Below, piece by piece: positions 58,070 to 64,000 of a stretch of 64,000 nucleotides of DNA (positions are counted from its first letter, which is position 1; every line of letters begins with the position of its first letter). Both the position numbers and the translations under genes were made by a program. Source of the DNA: Ostreococcus mediterraneus (lineage: Eukaryota > Chlorophyta > Mamiellophyceae > Mamiellales > Bathycoccaceae); assembly GCA_012295225.1 (NCBI GenBank), contig WMKK01000012.1:248001-312000 (forward strand), written 5' to 3'. The notes under the pieces were generated by a model, which saw only the letters and a list, made by a program, of their open reading frames with translations, was not told the origin of the DNA and did not search any database.

Positions 58070-60946
58070 CTAGCTTCGCAGCGAAATTTTCGTCAATAAT
58101 GCGGACATTTCAGCGTACGAAGGCGATTCTTCAAAGCCTTGTTGCTCGCCAACTTTGACGACGCTTCGCAAATGCAGACGCGCGCTATCCGTGCTCCCAC
58201 CTCGCCCAGCATCGATATCGTCTAATATACCTTCAACCATACCCTTCGTTGCCGTCGCGTAGTCAGTATACGCGTCCAGATCTTTACGCCAACCTGAGGT
58301 GTCGAGCGCGCGCACGCTCTTCACGCGAGCATCCCGCGCGTCTTCGTGCTCGCCCAAAATAGCCTTGAATTCGGCGAGCGAAGCCCACACTTGAGAAGTT
58401 TCCCGCACCGTGCGCTCGCCTCCACTCCCACCTGTCGCAGAGCGCGTGAGAACTTGTTCTAACGCTCCTTCGAGCTGCAACGCCACGCGCGGTAACCCAG
58501 ATGGATGCGCGGATTCCGTTCGCGCCGGGTACGTCTTCGTCGGCAAAGACGCGCCAGAAAACGCCGACAACATCTCCGCAGCCAAATCCCCCATGTCACT
58601 ATTCGCCCACGATTCATCTTCGCCGCTGTCATCATTCAACGCATCATCGTCATGTTCCCAATTTGCAGCGTCTAAAATCCACTTGGCCGTGGTCGGATTT
58701 GCTCGAGCTTCACGAACGCGTTCGAGCAACGTCTGAATGGTTTCCACGTGCACCCTCGCACCTTGCGTGAGCTCGAGCACCTTTAATAACGCTAAAGCAC
58801 TCGTGGAAAACTTCCCAACCTTGGCGCACACCATGGCATGATTCTCCCACGTGTGCCAGCTCGTGCGCTGATACTTTACGGCTTCGGTTAATGCGGTGTG
58901 CGCGGCGCCGAAGCGGCCGGCGCGAATGTTCAACGCCGCGACGTTGTTCCACGCTTGGCCGTTTTCGACGTCGATTTGCGTGCATCGAACAAACGCCGCG
59001 AGCGCCTCGTCGCGGCGTCCGCATTTCAAACACGCGTAACCACCAGAAAACCACCCGTCAGGGAACAATGGGTTGATTTTTAAAGCAATCATCCAATGTT
59101 CGGCGGCGGCAGCCCAATCTTCACGGGCGGCGGCGCGGCGAGCCAACGACCGCCGCGCGCGCGCGTTGGATTCCCCGCTCACCTCCCAAGCTTTCCAGTA
59201 ATACTGTTCGTCGTCGAGCGCGTCACCGAGCGCACACCAAAGCTTGGCGTTTGTATCATCAGCGTCGAGACGACGGCGGACTAGATCCGCAGCTTGTTGC
59301 TTTTTACCGAGTAAACTCAAGCACACAATGAGCGGATCCCAGAGCTCGACTTCTTCAAACAATTCGAGCGCAGCGCCGACCATGCCGACACTGACGAGCT
59401 GTTCGCCGAGTTCTTTCTTCAACGTCGACGACGGTGGAAACCATGTGCTAAATACGTATCGCATGCGCGACGACACACGCGGAGCGGGCTTTTCAAGGCT
59501 TTGCACGAGGTCTTCGAGGACGAGCAACGCGCGTTCTCGCGTTCTGGCTCGGTTACGCTCGTGCCTGGATTGTAAAATCGTCACCGAAGCTCGGAGAATG
59601 GGTTGGGATTTTACTTGTGCGCCGACGAATTCGGTGTATGGAGCCATTTCATAGCTTCGCAGCCCGTCGTCGGCTTGCTTTTTGCGAATAGTGACGGCAG
59701 CGGCGATCAAAAGCGCTTGCGCCGCGGCGGGCATTTGTTTCGGCGGCGGCGCGCCTTCAACGAGACGAGGCTGGGACAGAATTTGGCTCCCATCCGCGCT
59801 CAATCCCGTGAGTTCGGTGGCGATACGAGCCATAGCGGCAGACTTTTTTACTGGCCCATCGAGCGCCTCGTCGTAATCGTCATTCACGGGTGTCTCGTCG
59901 ATTTCGTCGTCGCTATCACCCCAATCGTTTGTCTCGAGCTCGGCGTTGAGCACCAGCTGCGTCTTGGCATCAACCTGGTGAATCGTTCGGAAACCCATGG
60001 CGCCTGAAATATCGTATCGCAATCCAAACACCGACGCCGCACCGCGCTGTAGCAAATTCGCGCTATCCACGTGCCCGTATTGATGTTCCATGAGCGACGC
60101 CTCCAATCGCGCCATCGACTCAAATATCGCATCTTCTCGACTCTTTCGTTCTCTGTCATCATCACGCGGCGCATACGTCGCTAACGTGCGCGCGTGCAAA
60201 CCAAGCAACGTTCCTCGCAACGTCGGTGATTGCCCCGCTAACGCACGCTGATGCGCGATGGCTACGCGCGCCGCCCACCACGCGACGGCGGCTTCGTGCG
60301 CGTCTCGCGTCGATACTTCATCCAATGGAAGCGCCGCACGCGCCCCTTGCAGCGTCAACGCTGGCACATCGAGCGCTCGCACCCAATCCAACGTCTCATC
60401 CACGACATCGACGAGCAAGACTCGCGCGAGAAGTAAATATTGCGGTAAATCACATCGCCCGACCAAGTCTTCGCCATCCAACGACAACGCCGACCGCGCG
60501 TACGCGTCCCACGTCTCATCGTCATCCGCGCCCAAACGTCCTCGTAACGGCGCGCGCGGCGCGCGAACATCCCTCGGACCAGTCACCGTGGCTTGCATGA
60601 ACGCGTAAAGCGCCGCGACGCCCGCGGCGAGCACGACAAAACGCGCTTCGTCGCCGCGCTCGCTTCGATTCGCCGCCACCTCGCGCGCTTTCGCGGCGAC
60701 TGCGGCGTAATACGCCCTCGCATCGGCGCCCGCGCGCGCGTCGACGTCGAGCACGTCGCACACGATGTCTTGGCACAGCGCGTCGACGTAGACACCGCGC
60801 GCGATGGCGTCCATGACGCCGCGCGCCGCCGGGCTGGCGGCTGCGCTGACATCGGCGCCGGCGCCGTCGTTCTCGACGGCGTCGCTCGTCGACGCGCTGA
60901 ACGACGTGAGCAGGAGCGCGCGACGGAGCGATGCGTATGTCGCCAT
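58070..60946 (-). CDS. TTC27/EMW1-like tetratricopeptide repeat protein
   Basis: 958 residues from the ATG at 60946. The C-terminal half has TPR repeats with the TTC27 signatures: LGDALDDEQYYWKAWEVS, HWMIALKINPLFPDGWFSGGYA, CLKCGRRDEALAAFVRCTQID and NGQAWNNVAALNIRAGRFGAA. The last, with a WNN step, is diagnostic of the family. The N-terminal half is helical, with the segment GMRYVF-like and LVLEDLVQSLEK. Animal and yeast members are essential and linked to cell wall or splicing-factor folding, but a biochemical role is unclear. Acidic patches near NDDSGEDESWANSD are likely disordered. Confidence 0.88.
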   Translation of the reverse strand: MATYASLRRALLLTSFSASTSDAVENDGAGADVSAAASPAARGVMDAIARGVYVDALCQDIVCDVLDVDARAGADARAYYAAVAAKAREVAANRSERGDEARFVVLAAGVAALYAFMQATVTGPRDVRAPRAPLRGRLGADDDETWDAYARSALSLDGEDLVGRCDLPQYLLLARVLLVDVVDETLDWVRALDVPALTLQGARAALPLDEVSTRDAHEAAVAWWAARVAIAHQRALAGQSPTLRGTLLGLHARTLATYAPRDDDRERKSREDAIFESMARLEASLMEHQYGHVDSANLLQRGAASVFGLRYDISGAMGFRTIHQVDAKTQLVLNAELETNDWGDSDDEIDETPVNDDYDEALDGPVKKSAAMARIATELTGLSADGSQILSQPRLVEGAPPPKQMPAAAQALLIAAAVTIRKKQADDGLRSYEMAPYTEFVGAQVKSQPILRASVTILQSRHERNRARTRERALLVLEDLVQSLEKPAPRVSSRMRYVFSTWFPPSSTLKKELGEQLVSVGMVGAALELFEEVELWDPLIVCLSLLGKKQQAADLVRRRLDADDTNAKLWCALGDALDDEQYYWKAWEVSGESNARARRSLARRAAAREDWAAAAEHWMIALKINPLFPDGWFSGGYACLKCGRRDEALAAFVRCTQIDVENGQAWNNVAALNIRAGRFGAAHTALTEAVKYQRTSWHTWENHAMVCAKVGKFSTSALALLKVLELTQGARVHVETIQTLLERVREARANPTTAKWILDAANWEHDDDALNDDSGEDESWANSDMGDLAAEMLSAFSGASLPTKTYPARTESAHPSGLPRVALQLEGALEQVLTRSATGGSGGERTVRETSQVWASLAEFKAILGEHEDARDARVKSVRALDTSGWRKDLDAYTDYATATKGMVEGILDDIDAGRGGSTDSARLHLRSVVKVGEQQGFEESPSYAEMSALLTKISLRS

Positions 60947-61057
60947 GGCTCTCTCTCGCGCGCTGTACGGGGCGTGGCGCAGTGGAGGAGTGATGTTTGA
61001 GCGCGCGCGTGAGTGTTTTACAACTGGTTGGGACGTCTTTCATTTACAAAAAGAACT
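60947..61057. other. Short region between TTC27 start and SnRK1 beta-gamma stop
   Basis: Both neighbours are on the minus strand, so this 111-bp stretch holds the 3' end of the SnRK1 gene and the promoter and leader of TTC27. Confidence 0.4.
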
Positions 61058-62878
61058 CTAGGAATGATCTATGAGAAAACTGAAGACGTCAGATAGCGAG
61101 ACGACGCCTTCGACGTGCTTGGTGGTCGGATCGACGACGATCAAGCGACGGATATTTGGCAAGGATAACATTTCGAGCGCGGTGCGAAGAGTATCACCTC
61201 GAACGCACGTGCTGAATCGACCATAGTGCGTCGACGACGGATCGTTTTGTTCGGTTAATGTCGTCGGACGCGCGGCACCGAGAGCTTGTGCGACAGACAG
61301 ATTCTTGAGCGGAATCGATCTGTATGCGCTATTGGCAGCTAAGCGAATGACGTCACCACGAGCGTACAAATCCATCAGTACGCCGTGCTCGTTGACGATT
61401 GGCAGCGCCGAAATACCGTGCAAGACATCAAAGACAACCTCGATCGAAGCATCCGGCGTCACCGCGCGAATGGGATACAGCTGTCGTACTAAATATCTTT
61501 CGTCTATGCCCGTGCCCATCGGAGGGATTGGTTTCGATCGCGAACCGCCGAAACGTTCCGTCCACGTACCGAGGGGTAACGCTCCTATTGGTTGAGAAAA
61601 TAGAGGTAGCGCGCTTGGAATACCTCTAAAGTGTCGGTTCAAGCACGCCAAGATCTCGGCAAGATTGGTGACGTGCAGCAATTGCGGGGTGCCGCTCGTG
61701 TTCGAGCAAGATGCCGAGCCACCGGCCGGGCACACCGAGCCGTACGACAACACTGGAACGTTGTGTACTCCAGCCTCGATCATAGTCAACGCCACGTGAT
61801 GCAGCGAGTCTTCTGGACGCACATTAATCAGATGCCTCTGTTTCAAGCCTTCTTTTTCGTACTCATCGCGCACGAGCTGGATGGTGTACGCGTCCAAATC
61901 TGCGTCAGACAAGTCGTCGCGATCCGCCAACGCTTGAGTTAACCGCCGCATAATGTCAATAAAGTCTCCGGCGCTGAGCAACCCGACGAAATTCTGCTTG
62001 GATTCGTCCCACAACGGCGCGGCATAGATGCCCTGATCGTAAAACGCATGGAACGCTTGACGCACGGGTAACGCGGTGTCGAGGACGACAACCTTGTTAC
62101 TTTCAGGTATGAGCTCGTACGCCGTGTGTTCTTGCAAAAATTCCAACACGCGAGCGCTGCTCGTGTCGCCCTCACCTACGGCACCCAAGCCCCCCGTCGC
62201 TGGTCTCACCGCGCTCTCTACATCGTCACTTACCATAGCCATCTCGCGTCCTTCGCGACTAATCTCCATGCTCGTCCGTCTCGACTTGACTTGTCCCGCG
62301 CGGTCGCGCGTCGACGCCGCGGCGGCGTGGTCCATCCAATCCATCCCTCCGCTCTCTCCACTCGGTGCAGGCACGCTCGACATCGGCACCGGCACCGGCG
62401 CCGACCGCGGCGTAGGCTCCGCACGCGTCGGCGCCACGGGCGTCCCACCCCCACTCGTCGGTTTCACGTACAACCAGTTATTTACGTTTCCCAACGGGTC
62501 CTGAATAAACGCCTGATTCTCGTCGTGCCTCCACTGCCCGTCCACAATAAATTTATACTGATGATACCCAGGCGGTAAGTCACACACCACGGTAAACGTG
62601 CGCGTGCCATCCCCACTCGTCGCCCCGTCATCTCGCGCCATGGGCACGGTTTCTAGCCAATTCGTAAACGACCCGCACAGGTGCACCGACCCCCCGCCGT
62701 AGGCCCACGCGAAGCGCGTCGGGAACACGTCTCCGCCCGCGTCCGCGCTCGCCGAATGCACGGACGAGTCCGCGAACGACGAACCACCAGACGCGCGCTG
62801 TGCGCCATCGCCGCCGCTCATCGATGCGTTCGCCGCCGTGGCGCGGCGCGAACGTTCGTGCGAGCTCCTCGTGGACAT
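61058..62878 (-). CDS. SnRK1 beta-gamma regulatory subunit (CBM48 + four CBS), SNF4-like
   Basis: Plant-type adenine-nucleotide/energy-sensing subunit of SnRK1 kinase. 606 residues from the ATG at 62878 (a second ATG is at 62821). The N-terminal glycogen-binding module CBM48 shows FAWAYGGGSVHLCGSFTNW and PPGYHQYKFIVDGQWRHD. A Ser/Pro-rich linker is followed by four CBS motifs: the first near TAYELIPESNKVVVLDT, the last with RRLIVVDPTTKHVEGVVSLSDVFSFLID. CBS2 has QRHLINVRPEDSLHHVALTM. The fusion of CBM and gamma-type CBS domains is the Viridiplantae KIN-beta-gamma layout, which supports the algal origin of the window. Intronless here, unlike land-plant orthologues. Confidence 0.95.
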   Translation of the reverse strand: MSTRSSHERSRRATAANASMSGGDGAQRASGGSSFADSSVHSASADAGGDVFPTRFAWAYGGGSVHLCGSFTNWLETVPMARDDGATSGDGTRTFTVVCDLPPGYHQYKFIVDGQWRHDENQAFIQDPLGNVNNWLYVKPTSGGGTPVAPTRAEPTPRSAPVPVPMSSVPAPSGESGGMDWMDHAAAASTRDRAGQVKSRRTSMEISREGREMAMVSDDVESAVRPATGGLGAVGEGDTSSARVLEFLQEHTAYELIPESNKVVVLDTALPVRQAFHAFYDQGIYAAPLWDESKQNFVGLLSAGDFIDIMRRLTQALADRDDLSDADLDAYTIQLVRDEYEKEGLKQRHLINVRPEDSLHHVALTMIEAGVHNVPVLSYGSVCPAGGSASCSNTSGTPQLLHVTNLAEILACLNRHFRGIPSALPLFSQPIGALPLGTWTERFGGSRSKPIPPMGTGIDERYLVRQLYPIRAVTPDASIEVVFDVLHGISALPIVNEHGVLMDLYARGDVIRLAANSAYRSIPLKNLSVAQALGAARPTTLTEQNDPSSTHYGRFSTCVRGDTLRTALEMLSLPNIRRLIVVDPTTKHVEGVVSLSDVFSFLIDHS

Positions 62879-63178
62879 CGAATGCGCCGCTCAGAATGTG
62901 ATCGTCGGGCTACGGCGCACAGACGCGTCGTTCGCGCGCGTCGTTCGCGAGCGCGTGCGCGAGGGCGTCGAGCGATGTACGCGCGCCGTCGACGTGCGCG
63001 AAAGGCGTGTCGCGCGGCGACGTGGCGTCGGCGAGTGACGATGTGAGGCGTCAACCGAATGTGCCGTGTCAGCACGCGCCACCGACACCGAGCGCGCTTT
63101 ACCGACGTCAGACCGCGTCGCCCGCGAGCGATCGGCGCGCGCGATCGTTGCACGGTGGGTGCGCGCGATCGTCACGTC
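62879..63178. other. Divergent region between SnRK1 beta-gamma and the WW-like gene
   Basis: 300 bp between the ATG at 62878 (minus) and the ATG at 63179 (plus). GC-rich, with a further in-frame plus-strand ATG at 63059 whose extension reads as Arg/His-rich sequence. It is taken as promoter and leader for both genes. Confidence 0.4.
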
Positions 63179-63694
63179 ATGGATCCATCCACGGGCCTGC
63201 CGTACGGCTGGGAGTCGCGCACGAACGCGATGAGTGAGAAGGACATCAAACTCGGTGGCGTCGCTGCGGGCAAGTTTAGTTCGAAAGGCGAGCTCGAGCG
63301 CGCGGCGACGAGCGCGTATGGGGAAGACGCGTCGTACAAGACATCGGATGAGGTGGCGGCGTTTTGGTTGGCGAAGATTGACGCCGAACGCGCGGAGGCG
63401 GCGGCGGGAGAGGGCGACGGAGGAGGCGCGCTGCCGTCGGGGTGGGAGGAGAGGCAACGCGCGAGAGAAGCCGAGCGTCGGCAATACGGCGCGTTCGCCG
63501 CGCCGTCGGCGAGTGTGAGTGGTATGCGTGGTGGTGTCGGCGCCGAAGCCGCGCTCGTGGAGTGCGCGACGTTTACGTTGGAGAATTTGGCGTCGGTTTT
63601 GGAGACGAGGCTCGTGTCGCTGCCAGTCGAGCGGCGCGCGGCGTTTAGCGCGGCGTTGAAGCGCGCGAACGATGCGGTGATGAAATGTCGATAG
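63179..63694 (+). CDS. Unrecognised 171-residue protein with WW-like start
   Basis: Begins MDPSTGLPYGWESRT, which resembles the first strand of a WW domain or the GWE turn, then NAMSEKDIKLGGVAAGKFSS. A second similar turn occurs at LPSGWEERQRAREAERRQYG. The C-terminal 60 residues form amphipathic helices (TFTLENLASVLETRLVSLP, RRAAFSAALKRANDAVMKC). The GWE turns suggest two WW-type or WW-derived segments, but the later aromatic residues of a WW fold are not all present. The ATG at 63179 is preferred over 63059. Confidence 0.6.
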   Translation: MDPSTGLPYGWESRTNAMSEKDIKLGGVAAGKFSSKGELERAATSAYGEDASYKTSDEVAAFWLAKIDAERAEAAAGEGDGGGALPSGWEERQRAREAERRQYGAFAAPSASVSGMRGGVGAEAALVECATFTLENLASVLETRLVSLPVERRAAFSAALKRANDAVMKCR

Positions 63695-63856
63695 CGACAG
63701 TGCGTAGGATACTACTAGTGTATTGATTTTTATTATGAATGACTCCTTTGAATAAAGCGCACGCGAAACTCGGCTGAACCGGCGGCGCGCTCGGCTGAAA
63801 GTCTTCACAAGCGCGCACGCGTGACTGACCGCGACGCGCGTCTGTCGTCTCGCGCG
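63695..63856. other. Intergenic region before the last gene
   Basis: 162 bp with a short AT-rich part around 63715-63755. Possible 3' end of the WW-like gene and promoter of the next. Confidence 0.4.
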
Positions 63857-64000
63857 ATGTCCTCCGCCATCCTTCGACGGGTCTCGTGCGATGCGTTCGC
63901 CGCCGCGAGCGCGCGCGCGCCCGCCGTGGTGTGCGCGTCGGCGCGTGCGTTCGCGTCGAGTGGCGTCCCGAAAGATTTTAAAGTGCCCCCACCACCGGTG
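63857..64000 (+). CDS. Mitochondrial precursor protein, 5' fragment
   Basis: 48 codons from the ATG at 63857 to the window edge. The sequence MSSAILRRVSCDAFAAASAR, rich in Arg, Ser and Ala without acidic residues until later, is a typical mitochondrial presequence. It is followed by a second Ala/Ser-rich part and then SGVPKDFKVPPPPV. Too little of the mature protein is present to name it. Confidence 0.55.
   Translation, partial: MSSAILRRVSCDAFAAASARAPAVVCASARAFASSGVPKDFKVPPPPV

Overview
The window looks like nuclear DNA of a very compact green picoalga of the Mamiellales, most like Ostreococcus. It is GC-rich, and genes follow one another about every 1.9 kb. Most genes have a single long exon. 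The few introns are short, with GTGCGT/GTACGT/GTATGT-type donors and a CTGAC or CTAAC branch motif near the acceptor. The gene set is eukaryotic and plant-like: chloroplast and thylakoid-lumen targeted proteins, a beta-carotene hydroxylase, an SnRK1 beta-gamma subunit and ALDH10. No transposon, virus-like element or CRISPR array was seen.

Layout. 1-4 kb: GABA transaminase (truncated by the window edge) divergent from a peroxisomal ALDH10, then RidA and pICln. 4-14 kb: an unrecognised two-exon protein, RanBP1, a three-exon NUP155, PDCD2 and an R2R3-MYB factor. 15.2-30.6 kb: one intronless reading frame of about 5,138 codons for a giant filamin-like scaffold. 31-46 kb: M14 carboxypeptidase, MPS1 kinase, RBBP9-like hydrolase, WD-like protein, HSDL2-type SDR, PhoD-type phosphatase, CCDC174, HIRIP3/CHZ chaperone, SEN15, ribosomal protein eL31, a chloroplast methyltransferase and an HMCES/SRAP protein. 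46-64 kb: two unrecognised lumen-type proteins and a lumen-type SDR, beta-carotene hydroxylase, a split tRNA-Ala gene, mS34, PRP28, CSN8, RTCB, RAD23, TTC27, SnRK1 beta-gamma, a WW-like protein and the start of a mitochondrial precursor.

The headline item is the giant gene. Its product starts with an NT-C2 domain and carries 30 filamin-type Ig domains. By my reading these form a five-domain unit (a-b-c-d-e) repeated six times, beginning with d-e and ending with a-b-c. Two large alpha-helical blocks resembling MgtE N-terminal repeats sit exactly at e/a unit junctions, and a coiled coil with an acidic tail closes the protein. I know of no described protein with this layout.

The genes make sense together in places. 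ALDH10 makes GABA from aminobutanal and its divergent neighbour breaks GABA down. An intron-containing tRNA-Ala gene, a tRNA-splicing endonuclease subunit (SEN15) and an RtcB-type tRNA ligase lie within 14 kb. Many pairs are head to head with tens of bases between start codons, and one pair may share a CATG. Exon boundaries were worked out by eye from reading frame, splice motifs and family alignment from memory. Start codons quoted are ATG unless stated.
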